Assembly: GCA_021904315.1 (NCBI GenBank)
Contig: CM038918.1
Location: 7,393,349 to 7,457,348, forward strand
Direction: 5' to 3'
Length of the DNA: 64,000 nt
DNA from: Sphagnum magellanicum
Taxonomy: Eukaryota > Streptophyta > Sphagnopsida > Sphagnales > Sphagnaceae
The notes under the pieces are model-generated. The model was not told the origin of the DNA. It made no database searches and saw only the letters and a list, made by a program, of their open reading frames with translations. Made by a program: the position numbers and the translations under genes. Shown here in pieces: positions 48,201-59,619 of this stretch (the stretch's first letter is position 1; each line of letters opens with the position of its first letter).

Positions 48201-49300
48201 TTGGCTAAAAATGCAAAAAAATATAAGACTCCTTTATTTGTTAGGAGGAGACCTTGAAGACTATCCGAAAATACTAGCAACTCATGAGCTCCCCTCACCC
48301 TATCCATATTTGAAATCTTAACAAGATGTTAAGATGGCTTTTCTCTTAAAAGCCCCATGAGGCTTGGGTTTATGGATGCAACCACTTATTGGTACTCTTC
48401 TTTCAAAAGTTCCTTATTGGCTAAGCTCTTCCTATGAAAGTTGTCCTACTAGTGTCCAATTATCTGTTGGGTTGACAAGTTATAAGAAGTTGATGTTCCC
48501 TCTATCATTGGGAACTTTCTTAGAATGGCTCCCAAAGAACAATTGAATTGTCGAGTTCTTCAATCATTCAAGAGCTAATGATAGCAAATATTCTCTTCTC
48601 AACACCAAAAGAAGTCTTTGTAACACTAGCAAGTAGCCATAGTTTTGGACTCTACCATAACTTATAACTCTTGAAAAGAAGTTGCAATGACAATGCAAAG
48701 GAGATTGCAAAAATCATCTCTAAACCCAATTGCCTCACCTCCAAAGCCAAACAACCTTGAAGAGATTCCAAATGGCCAAATCTTTTTTTTTAAATCCCAA
48801 TAATACTCTTGACCAAATTCTCCTTGAAGCTATTCTCTGAATTCCACTCTCATCAACCTTCATCCAAAAGCTTTGAAAATAAAATTCATCAGTTTCAATT
48901 CAATCCACCAAATGCATCTAGGAGATACTTGGCATCAAAAAAATGGGAAGAATTAAGAGCATTGTTTATGACATATGGTTTGGTTTTGTCATGACATGAA
49001 GGTCCTGCCAAAGAGCTTAGAGCTCTTGCGTTGTAGTACCAAAAAATGTTTTTTAAAGTTCTTGACACAGATCAAACTGATGATTGCTGAAACCAAGTCT
49101 ACTGTACCCGTGTACTTGTATTTGTTTTTTTAGGTGAATTATTGCAGTAGTCCCTTTACAACTTTTTTCCTCTCAGATTTCTTTTTTTTCCCGATGCACA
49201 TGACTGTCAATTTCCAAATTTTCAAAACATTCCATGATCTGATTGTACTATCACCAGATTCAGATGCCCAATATTTCTTAGTATTTCCTTTTGTGATTCA
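45240..49300. other. Intergenic between TAF11 and the SDR gene
   Basis: No convincing frame or RNA gene. The sequence is AT-rich with no long repeats recognised. Confidence 0.55.
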
Positions 49301-49893
49301 ACAAAATAATAAGAACAATAATTTAGGAGGCCCCACCTATGATTCCCCACTGTTAGCTATTATTGTTTTGCTTCCATACATAGATCCAATTACACAATAT
49401 ATAAGAACCCCACATAAATACTTCTTAGTTTTCTAAAAATTAAAGCTTTATTGTCAATTGACAAAATAATAACAATAATAATTTAGGAGGACCCACCTAT
49501 GATTACCCACTGTTAGCTATTATTGTTTTGCTTCCATACATAGATCCAATTACACAATATATGAGAACCCCACATAAATACTTCTTAGTTTTCTAAAATT
49601 TAAAGCTTTATTGTCAATTGACAAAATAATAACAATAATAATTTAGGAGGACCCACCTATGATTACCCACTGTTAGCTATTATTGTTTTGCTTCCATACA
49701 TAGATCCAATTACACAATATATAAGAACCCCACATAAATACTTCTTAGTTTTCTAAAAATTAAAGCTTTATTGTCAATTGACAAAATAATAACAATAATA
49801 ATTTAGGAGGACCCACCTATGATTACCCACTTTCTGCTACTAAATTTCACTTCCATGTATAGTTCCAGTTACACAATAACAATAAGAACCATG
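49301..49893. repeat. 160-bp tandem repeat, ~3.7 copies
   Basis: ACAAAATAAT occurs at 49301, 49461, 49621 and 49781. The middle units are nearly identical and the last (49781-49893) degenerates after CCCACT. On the minus strand each full unit contains AATAAA in GACAATAAAGCTTTA (for example 49767-49772). Lying 180-770 bp beyond the SDR stop codon, the array supplies several polyadenylation signals to that gene. Confidence 0.92.
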
Positions 49894-50070
49894 CTTATGC
49901 CGTGGTGGTACAGAGTAAACCTTAAATCTTTGATAGATCTCTAGATCCATTTGTCCATAATCTGGTAAAATCTGACATTGCATTTCTGTTGCTACTTGGG
50001 TTTTAATTCCAGGCACCAGTGAATCAAATGAAGTTACCACAATACTTGAAGGACCTCCACAGCTCGCTGG

Positions 50071-53000
50071 TTACTGGCTTTTGGAGATGTGATTGAGCCC
50101 ACACAAGGACCCAATTTTGGAGACAAGTGCTGAGACCTTCTCATTTGTGTATCCAGTGCGAAAGCCTTTAAGGTGCTTTGGGGCTACAGCACGATCAAAG
50201 TAAAAGGCCCCATTCTGTAGACTTGAATTCGGTTGTAAAGCAAGCCAAACAATTGTATCTGCTCCTTGATCCGAGCTCCTTAATGATGTCTGTACCCTGG
50301 TCATGACATTTCAGTCACAGCATTGGGCCTTAAAACATTGAAGATACTTAATGACCAGGACCTTCCATACACCAGATAGATCTTCCATTCAAAATTTCTC
50401 ATCCAACAACAGATCCCCAGGTCAAAATCATATAGCTGGAGTATGGGTTCCACAGGCTGCAGTACAGGTTCTACACACTACCTCATTATGTGAGCACAAA
50501 GGCTACTCTAACGTTGACTACTCCTATGCAAAGGACAAACACATACAAACTATAAAGGGTATCACTGGCATACATGGAATGAAAGCTAGGCATGTTTCTT
50601 TTTACAATCTCAGTGTCCACCCAGCCTGGGTGCATTGTGTAAAAGCCAACACCCTTTGGTCCATAGACTTCTGTCCAATGCTCTGCCAATGCCACCTGAA
50701 ACATGCACATGACCCAAATTCTGATCCCTTGCCAGAAGAAAGCAGTTGAACTCAGAATGTAGCCAGCTTTGACAGGAACATAGGAAATACACCAAGCACT
50801 AAACCCTAAACCAAGCACTTTGCATGCTGTTATCCCTTTCTAGGTCAACACAATGTAGGCCTTTCTCTCCCCCAATCTCTCAAGTAACTTCTATATCCAA
50901 AATCAAAACCATGAGTTCATCATGAAATGACACTGACCTGGACACGCTTGTTGTTGGCATATGCAAGCATCCCATCAAACTTCTTCTCATGCTCATACTG
51001 TAAGTCTTCAGTGAGTGGGGCTGCATACATCCCGCCTGATGAAACTGTAATGACTCGTCCATCAGGGGAGGCGTGCTCTAAAGCTGGCATCAAAAGCTCT
51101 GTGATGGCAAAAACCCCTGCAACATTCACTGCAAAATTCTTCTCCAGTCTGTCCACCCAACAATGTCCAACTGTCTTCAAAATCACATACAGGACAAAAG
51201 ATTCTCCAATACTCTCATCAGCCTCTACATACACCTGGACCATCAAATGAAAAACAGCTGCCTCTTTGATGCTGTAACATGCCAAGTGCCCTACATGGCG
51301 TGATATAAATCTCCTAGAAGGAAATGATCTCTTGGCCTTCTATCATAAATCTATAACATTGTTTTGTGTGCCTTCTGCCCAGACAAAGCTTGTACTCAGG
51401 CAAGCTGCATGAACAAAGTCTAATCTAAGCTTCACATTCATGACTGGACACGACCAGCATTCTATGATACCCATAGATTACAGAAGATTAGCACTGTAAC
51501 ATCATTGTTGACCACCAATTGCTCCCAAGGTTAGAGAGATGGATACTCCAAGAAGCAAAAGGCAGAACCCTGGCAAGGAAACTTGGCATTTTTTTGGTGA
51601 CACCTAATGTGACTCAACTGGTTCTCATTTTTCATTCACAATCTATTTGCCTGCTCATACTAACAAAATATCAAAGATCTTGAAAAGTCTGACACACCCA
51701 TCCACACTAAGAATTCGCTCATTCTCCGCTGCTCCAGCATTGTTAACCTGTTCACTACAAGGGAAAATAAATCAATTTCAATGGTTCAAATCAAATTCAG
51801 AATTTCAGCTTAACAATCTGCAACATCCATCCACCAGCATCAAAAGCCAGACGCATCTTCAAAAGTTATGACTGAACCCAGAATTTTGACTCAAGGGCAG
51901 GAGTACCAGAACGTGGAGGGGTTGCTCACTGGACGTGTAGCGTGTAGCAAATTCCTTGACTTGCTGCAATGATGACAAATCACATACCTGCATTGCAATT
52001 CACCCCAGAAATGAAAGAGAGCAGCATGCATTCCAAAACAGAACAAACCGAACTCATGATTGCAAAAGCAGATAAGCACTTTAGGGTTTCAGGGGTAATG
52101 ATGTCACAGTAACAGTCATTGCTCATGTGCACCAGAATCTGAGTGATAAGAAGCAAAATGGTTGAAAGACAGTAGTCAGAACGAACTACAAAGGAGCTAA
52201 GAAACTGACCTCCAATGACACATTTGGGTTTCCAGTTTTGGTCCTGATGTTCTCAACAGCCTTCTCACCTCTCTCCTTGTTTCTACACAGTAAGTAGACT
52301 GTGGCACCCCTTGTTCCATGACCCAAAAAAAAAAAACAACCAAAACAAAACCAAAGAATGATCACAATGTGAGAAGCATCAGAATATGCCACCCATACCC
52401 ATTACACCAGATTTGAAGCTTATATTGGATTTTTCAAACCAAGTTACAATAACTTGACAGCAATTGTAGGACCCTCAATGGTCACTCAGAATCACTTGAT
52501 GTCAACTTGTCCAATCTGGTTGTCTAGGTTCTATGATTGACCAACCCCACACACTTTCCAGCCTCAGCTGCTTGACTTCAGAATTCTTGTAGGATCTGGC
52601 ATATCAACCTTGGTTAAGCAGCAACCTTGCTTCCCTAACATTAGCCATTTGCATTTCCATTTCTACAGATATGGGCAAATTTAACAATACTCAATGAAAG
52701 AAAAGCATAGCAACTGATTGGTTATAGGCACACATCCTAGACAACAGGGTGATCAGCATGTGAGTGGCAACAGGGTTATATGCTATACCTAGCTGCCAGC
52801 GCCTCAGCAGAGGCAAATCCAATACCCTGGTTAGAACCTGTAACCACACACCGCCTCCCTGTCATATCCACCTCCATCTCCTTTTCCTGAAAATCCTTTG
52901 CATGCTTCCTGAAATTACAATGCACCATTGAACTTCTCGGCAATACCAGGAATGTTTTTCACATACCAAATATCAAATATGTCAATGAGATTGCAGAGAA

Positions 53001-53381
53001 AACTCCCAAAAACAATTTGAAGATGACTGTTGTGCCAGTTCTGGCCGACCCATAACAACAAGAGACAAGAATAATTATGGTCTACCAACTTAGCTTCAAC
53101 TCAACCCTTCATGAGCTTAAAAGGAGCCCCACCACACTGAAAGCAACAGTTTTAGAACAAGAAAGCAATTTTTTTTCCTTTCAACAATAGATGTTCAATA
53201 CATTCTGTGGCAGATGACTGCTTCAAGTTCCCTTCACATACCATCAATGCCTATTCAAGACAGGTCTTATGACATCATACACCATAGTCCATTTTAGTTC
53301 AGTGTTTATTCCTCTCCATGGAAGAACTTAGTTAAACCTGAAATATTGCATTTCCAAGTCTTCCTGGATGGGTGGACACAG

Positions 53382-53420
<39 letters not shown>

Positions 53421-54414
53421 AGTACAGAAAAGCTGAGCGGGTGAAGTTGAGGTAGCCATATGTAAAGAAGCTAATGCCTCTGTACGCCTGTGACCCCAAC
53501 ACACAGCCGTATCCATATCAGCATATTTTTTCGAGATTAAAAGTGTGATCTACTACTGCACAGACACTAAACATATCATGACCTACAAGATATCTATGAG
53601 ATTGTGGACAAATCTCTACAACAAGTCCTTAGAAGACAATGAGTGCGAGAGATAACCTTATGAAAGTCATTCACAAAACATCAATCAGATCTTCACCTTC
53701 ATGACAAATAGTAGTGACCAAGCTGGCCATGACTTACTACTACCCACTGGACTTTTCATCACCTCCTGATCAATGGTCGGCGTAGATCAAGAATATACAG
53801 TAGAATGGTTTTGCCCAATATTTTGTAGAACGGCTTTGCCCAAAATTTCAGGTAAACCCATTTTACAAAATCTGCATCCTGAGTTTTGTTGCAAAGCATC
53901 AAACCCTAAAGGCATGGTAGATGACACTACAAAAATTTTGAATTGCAAGGAATTTTATGTTATTATTACAGATCCAAATACCATCTATTAACACTCCCAA
54001 CTATGACATGCTTCCAAAATCCCAACAGTCCCCCTTGCTTTCTCAATGATTATCATCAAATGAAACTTGTAACATGAATCATATATGTGTGTGTGTGGAA
54101 TTGCAGAGAAATCTCCAAAACAAACAATTTGAAGGTAACATGACATGACAAATTAGTGTGTAGTCATAACTCATAACCCTCTGAAACTCACTTCACAAAG
54201 TATCAGACCATCACCTTCTTTATCATGAAAAAGGAGTGAACAAGCTTGCCATGACTACCTCCACCCACTGACTTCTCATCAGCTCCTGCTGATGGATGGT
54301 TGGTGGGTGGTGTATGTAATATGATCCATGAAAAATTGCTGGTAAAAACCACATTAGGTGTACAAAAATCTGCAACAAGAAACAGAAATTTCAGCCCACC
54401 TGTTGAAGAAACAT
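50071..54414 (-). CDS. DHRS12-like short-chain dehydrogenase/reductase (328 aa, 9 exons)
   Basis: Exons 54400-54414, 53426-53487, 52789-52908, 52210-52309, 51907-51987, 51698-51747, 50938-51148, 50574-50695 and 50071-50296 total 987 nt; all introns are GT-AG and phases agree. Motifs of a classical SDR: TGSNQGIG cofactor loop (49-56), CDLSS (101-105), NNAG (128-131), VSSGG (178-182), catalytic YxxxK (Y206, K210) and HPGW (235-238). The N-terminus (YGYLNFTRSAF) and C-terminus (GADTIVWLALQP, FYFDRAVAPKHLK) match plant DHRS12-like proteins of about 320 aa. It should use NAD(P)(H) on an unknown, probably lipophilic carbonyl or alcohol substrate. The exon 8/9 junction is the least certain; the chosen sites keep the family's spacing between PSF and SSDQGAD. 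The gene appears intact. Confidence 0.92.
53387..53416. repeat. (GA)15 microsatellite at SDR intron 2 donor
   Basis: On the minus strand the run is (TC)n, starting about 10 nt inside intron 2, just after the donor GTACTTC. A length change here could influence splicing of the short 62-nt exon 2. Confidence 0.93.
53650..54370. repeat. Two dispersed-repeat copies in SDR intron 1
   Basis: 53683-53860 and 54187-54300 share a pattern: (A)TCA(G)ACC(A)TCACCTTC, then GCCATGACTA, then CCCACTG(G)ACTT(T)TCATCA. The same family occurs around TAF11 (41955-42030 and 42410-42545). Ends and insertion sites are not defined. Confidence 0.6.
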
Positions 54415-54479
54415 CGCAGCCGAGCTGAAGCTCACAATTTACACCCAGACTTTGGAGTTTCACAGTTTTAACTCCGGCA

Positions 54480-54620
54480 CCAAAGAAAGGGAGGTTTCAA
54501 GGAGGAGCAGAAGAGCCTCTTGGAGAGAAATCTCTTGACAGTAAAGCTGTAGAAACCCTAATCCCTGCCCAAACCATAACAGATTTTTTTAAAAATAAAT
54601 ATAAATATAAATTACCCTAT
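54480..54620 (-). promoter_or_regulatory. SDR gene 5' UTR and TATA-like region
   Basis: On the minus strand an AT-rich TTTATATTTATATTTATTT (about 54595-54614) lies some 35-50 bp before GGGATTAGGGTTTC. Leaders containing AAACCCTAAT-type words are common at plant transcription starts. The coding ATG follows at 54414 in context GCGATGTT. Confidence 0.45.
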
Positions 54621-56480
54621 ATGTCCCCAAAATGCCTAGTGTGAAACCAGCACCCACGTTGATACCTTGGTGAAAATCCCAAAATTGGGGAAGTTCAGAT
54701 TACTGAACAGCAAGCGTTGTCCTCAATGAATGGGTAAAATTTAAACCCTACCCCCAGAATATAAATAAATAAATAAAATTCTTCATTTTTAAATTATAAT
54801 TATAATTAAATAATTTTAAAATGAAACAAAAGAAACATAAGAGAAAAAAAGGTTGGAATAGGAGGAAACTCGTGAGTATGAATTTTGAAATGGCAAACCA
54901 ATAAAAAAAAATCTGTTATAATTGTTATGAAGCAGCCTAAGGACATGGTGATACCAGGATTTTCACCTAGTATATATGGTAGGTATGAACTTGGTATCGA
55001 GGTAGGTATAAACTTGGTATAACTTTCGTATTATTTCAAGTCCCATATCAGACCAATACAAGTACTAGTACTGAACCTATGAAATGTATGAAATTCAATT
55101 TCTTATAAGAATCCCACTACTTCAAAAAAAAAAAAAAAAGTGTTAATTTGAGGTAATTGTGGAGTGTATGACTTTTTAATACATAGTAAGAAATTATTGC
55201 ATAAACTTTTTAAATCATTTCATACGAAATTGACATATGTGGTTGATGTGCAAGTTATAAGTGTGTGCTTCAAATTTTGGTTGGTTGCAATAGGCAAAAC
55301 ATTGTTAAAACTAGATCTACCTAAACTCCTATTCTTGAGACTGCAAATCCTTGAGTGAATCTAATGGTAATCTAAATATTTATTGTATTTCTCTTGGTAG
55401 AGTTGATTTTCACAATAACTTTTTATTTATGTAACTAATGCTTGTGTAGGTTGATCTATATCATTCTTTTGTACTTCACAATCTTATGAGCTGGCTCTTA
55501 TTTTGACACTTTATTCCCTTTTTCACGATTGCAAGTTTCTTTTCTTTTCTTTTTTTACTTTTTTTTTAAAAAAATTAATCTTAGGACATAGAAACTCTAT
55601 AAAATATTTAAGTTCATCTATATGTCTTAACATTTTTGAAGCAATTGTAAGGGATCTTGACAAGGATAAGAGGTAACTCAAATTCATGTAACTTTTCTAG
55701 TTGAACTAGTGATTTAAATGCATGCTTTCATGGGAATCCAATGTGCTTGCAATGGGGGAAGTTGTATGCATTTTAAAGTCATTGATGTATGTGTTTTCAT
55801 GAGAAAATGTTGTTGTACATTGAAGGTTGATGTGCACTTAGAGAAAATCCTTTGTAGCCAAACCCTAAAATTTTGTAACCCAACATTAAATCACCCCCAT
55901 TATAAAACAAATCTTAACTATTTGAAAATTTTCCCATAATGTGGTACTTTACATTTATGATCAAACACCTTCCATATAAAGTTAAGCAATGGTTTTTTTT
56001 TAATGCAAAGAATGACTCCCATGATTAAACACATTTTTATTATAATTGGGATGCAAATGACACCCAAATGATTTAAATTTATGCTATGGTTGAACACAAA
56101 ACAATCTCCCTAACTAGGAGTTATAGAAAAAATCAGATTCAAAATTTTCACATCACATGTTTGACCCTGAGGTGCAAAATGCATGTTAGCTAATGTAGTC
56201 AAGCTATATTGATTGGCCTATATTTGAACTTTTGCCTTGATTGATCACCAGCCTATGTTTGGTGATGGGTGTGCTTTATCTTACATAGTTTGGTTGAATT
56301 AATCCAAGCATTTCTAGTTTCATGCTTCTAATGGGTCATCTTTTGTAAACATTATAAAAAATTATTAGGCATTTTTTTCTCACATCAATTGTAGGAATTC
56401 CAAGACAATTTCATTTTTTCTTCCTAAATGAAAAAATGAAAAAAATTTGTCAAAAAGATGTTAGAATTGGTAAAGGTATT
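54620..56480. other. Intergenic, no gene recognised
   Basis: AT-rich with short tracts (A-run near 55121) and repeated TTGGTAT words at 54960-55020. No domain-bearing frame. Confidence 0.5.
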
Positions 56481-56813
56481 ATGGTATGTTCAATTGTAAT
56501 TTTTTGGGAATTTACGACTAATTTATGTTAAATATCTCTTGCAATGTTCACTAATTATGTTGCATTAGAAAATTGAAGGAAAAAACCAAATTGCCATCCA
56601 ATGATGAGCAAAATTTTAAATCAATGTTGTCCATGCTTTTGTGGGGGAAACATTAAATAGTAGCAACAAGTTAAATGCAGCACTAAGTTCGACACATTTG
56701 TAATACAATGCCCAACATGGAAAAACAATCCAAAAAATTTATTGTACCCGCACAATGATTAACACTGTAAATACCTTTCTTACACAACAATTTCAAAAAA
56801 TAAAACATATGAT

Positions 56814-56862
56814 GTAGTTGTTAGAATCTTCCCTTCAACCTAAAGGTCAAAGGTTCGATCAT
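56814..56862 (+). repeat. tRNA-like segment in left foldback arm
   Basis: GTAGTTGTTAGAATC ... AGGTCAAAGGTTCGATC resembles the A-box/D-arm, variable loop and B-box/T-arm order of a tRNA, but is too short and lacks an acceptor stem. The inverted copy is at 58411-58459. Confidence 0.45.
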
Positions 56863-56959
56863 TTTCCCAATTTTTTTGCCAACAAATGAAATGGATGAAA
56901 AAAATACATAAAAATTTTTTAAAAATTTTAAATTTTAATTGCCCTTAAGAAACAACTTC

Positions 56960-57270
56960 CCCAAGGAAAAGAAAATTAAGTGTTAGTCTCAAGCAAGTTG
57001 CCTTAAATAACAATGTAAATTCCCCATGGAACAAATTGAAATTCCTATGGAACAAAAGAAGTTCCTTGAAAAGCAACTTCCTTGGGGAACAATGAATTTT
57101 CCTTGGGAAAGGCCCAAGTTTTTTGCGAAAAATGGTAATTTCTTTGGGGAGTAGTGAATTTTCCTCAAGGAAAGGCCCAAAATTCCTCAAGGAACAATGA
57201 ACTTTCCCAAAGGAAGGGCCCAAAGTTCCTTGGGGAATAATGAACTTTCCCCAAGGGAGGGCCCAAATTC
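56960..57270. repeat. ~43-bp degenerate repeats in foldback interior (left)
   Basis: Units end in GGCCCAA at 57117, 57180, 57223 and 57266, the last three spaced exactly 43 bp. The unit pattern is TTCCT(C/T)(A/G)(A/G)GGAA, then AATGAA(C/T)TTTCC, then AAGG. Confidence 0.8.
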
Positions 57271-57839
57271 TAAATCTTTTACAACCATAATCATCTCATG
57301 TTCATTTTTTATATATGTTTGCTACCTATCATTGAAAAGGTATCGAAGAAAGATACAACTTTGTATTTGAAAGCACTTCAATGAGAATTCACATGAAAAA
57401 AATTACATTCACACAAAGTTTTAAACACATTTGCTCCCCATAAAATATAGTTACTCCTTGAGGCAACATAGGCCCCATTTTCCTTAAGGGTCATGGTTGT
57501 TCCTTATGGCAACTTTAAAAAAAATTCCTGGGGGGCATGGATGTTCGCATGGCAATTTAAGTCCTTTCTCCTTATGGGACATGAAAAACTCCTCAAGGCC
57601 AACTATGTGCTTAGGGGAACAAGGGCTTAAGTTGCCTAAGGGATAACTATGTTCCATGAAGAACAAATAGGTGCGAAACTTCGTGCAATCTTATTTTTTT
57701 CATATGAATATAGATTGAATTGTTTTTAACTACAAAGTTGTAGGTTTTATTGAAACCTTTCCAATAATAGGTCACAAAACTTATATAAAAATGAACATGA
57801 AATGGTTATAATTGCAAAAATATTTGGAACATATGTTTC

Positions 57840-58310
57840 CCTAAGGAACTTAGGCCCTTTTGGGGAGAAAGTTCATTGCTCATCAAGGAAATTTCCTTTT
57901 CTTCAACTTATATTTTTCCTTGTTTTTTAGGGAACTTCATTTGCTCCCTAAAAAGCTTTTCTTATACCCTGGGGAAGTTAATATTTTGGTCCCATATGCA
58001 CATGGTTACCCCTAGGGAATAACCATGTTGCATTGGAAAATAAAGGGTTTAAGTTGCCTTGAAGAGCAACCATGTCCCCATGGAGAAGGGGCCTAAGTTG
58101 CCCTAGGGAGCAATTTAATCCCCTTTCTACCTCAAGAACGTGATTACTCTTCGCATCACTTAAGCACCTTGCTCCCTTAAAAACACGATAGTTCCCAAAG
58201 CAACTTAAGCCTCTTGCTCCCTTGAGAACATGATTGCCCCCTTTGGGTAACTTAATCCCTTCTCCCCATGGCAATTTATGCCCTTTGCTCCCCAAGGAAC
58301 ATGGTTCATT
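57840..58310. repeat. Degenerate repeats in foldback interior (right)
   Basis: Repeated phrases CTTGCTCCCTTGAGAACATG and GCAACTTAAGCC, about 45-50 bp apart, are roughly a reverse-complement style of the left interior. The minus-strand frame 57978-58316 with repeated LKGARGLS-like residues is a by-product. Confidence 0.7.
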
Positions 58311-58410
58311 GAGCACATGATTTTCTTTGAGGAAAAATTGTTATTGGCCAACTAAATTTTTTAATAAAATTCATCCATTTCATTCATGGATGAAAAAAAA
58401 TTTAAGAAAT

Positions 58411-58459
58411 GGTTCGAACCTTGGACCTTTGGGTTGAAGGGGGATTCTAACCATTGCAT
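58411..58459 (-). repeat. tRNA-like segment in right foldback arm
   Basis: On the minus strand TGCAATGGTTAGAATC (A-box-like) is followed by AAAGGTCCAAGGTTCGAACC, which contains a perfect pol III B box (GGTTCGAACC). Confidence 0.5.
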
Positions 58460-58830
58460 TAATTTTTTACATTTGAAAATAATTTAAGAAAAATAATACT
58501 TCAAGCATTAATCATTGTGCATGTATAATAAAAACAAATCTGATTTTTTTTCTTCCTATTAAGCATTGTATTGTATTGTACTATAATTGCATTGAGTTCA
58601 ATGCCACATTTAACTTGTTGTTACTATTTAATGTTTTCCCTTTTGTGATGGTTTGGAAAATGTTCAAAATCACTAAATAATGAACGGTAAAAAACCCTAC
58701 GCACAATTCTTTGGATGAAGTATAACCTTTGAATAATGTGAAATTAATTTCCACCAAAAACAAGATATAATAATTTCCAAGGGTTAAGCTAACAAAAAAC
58801 AATGACTAATTTTGATCAATTAGTTATAAT

Positions 58831-59600
58831 TATTGGCCTATGTGGTAACCATTATAGGTTTTTTTTTTATATTGTTCAATTTCTCATGGTTACGAGTGGG
58901 GTTTGTGAAATAATTAGCACCATATGTCAAATGTGATAGACGAAAGTAGAAGCCCAAATAAGGGGTATGAATGGTGTTATGAACCCCAATATGGCTCAAT
59001 ATGCGACCTAACAAAAAAAATCTCACATCCAAGTTTTGTTTTTGTTTTTTTTTTCTATCCAAACCCATAAAATTAAAATTGGGCTACATATAGGTGGGAG
59101 ACTACTAATAGCAAACAACTTGCGCCAATCATTATGATTCGCCAATTAGAAATAAGGAATAACAATCATATCATATTTATTACACTGTTATCTGGTAGGT
59201 GTTAAACTTTTATGTGCCTTTCATTAGCCTTAACCAATTATGCAAGAATGATGGGCCAAAATGTTTGTTTGAACCAAATTGGTGCATTTTGACTTTTTTT
59301 CATCAATTTTTTAATTTGCAAGGTCACATACCAAGCACTACCTCACAAATTTATAAATTTCATTGATTTATTTCAAATTTGTGTAAAATATGTTATTTTA
59401 TAAGTTTATATTGTTTAAACATGAACGTCAAGCATTATTTAAACACGGAAGTTATATGCACCATTTTCATATGTAAACAACATGAATAAACATACAACAT
59501 CTATGAAAGAGACCTTATGGTGAGCTATACTTGCTTCATATCAGCCAATAATCAACCTTAGACCCTAACACTATCTAACTGGGAAGAAAAATGATGGAAA
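58831..59600. other. No gene recognised
   Basis: AT-rich spacer between the foldback element and the RT relic. Confidence 0.5.
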
Positions 59601-59619
59601 GCCTTAAAAACAATTGAAA

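Larger units (their letters stand above)
56480..58830. mobile_element. Large foldback (long inverted repeat) element
   Basis: Left arm about 56560-56900 pairs with right arm about 58350-58720 in inverted orientation. For example AACATTAAATAGTAGCAAC (56649) matches the reverse complement of the sequence around 58610-58635, and AAATGAAATGGATGAA matches near 58372. Divergence is about 15-25% with indels; weaker similarity may extend further out. The 1.4-kb middle is made of degenerate TTCC/GGAA-rich repeats that are themselves roughly mirrored. No transposase frame is seen. The structure fits a foldback or long-TIR non-autonomous DNA transposon. Confidence 0.75.

Noticed and set aside
57978..58316. 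112-codon ORF with repeated LKGARGLS-like residues
   Set aside because: Generated by the degenerate repeat inside the foldback element.
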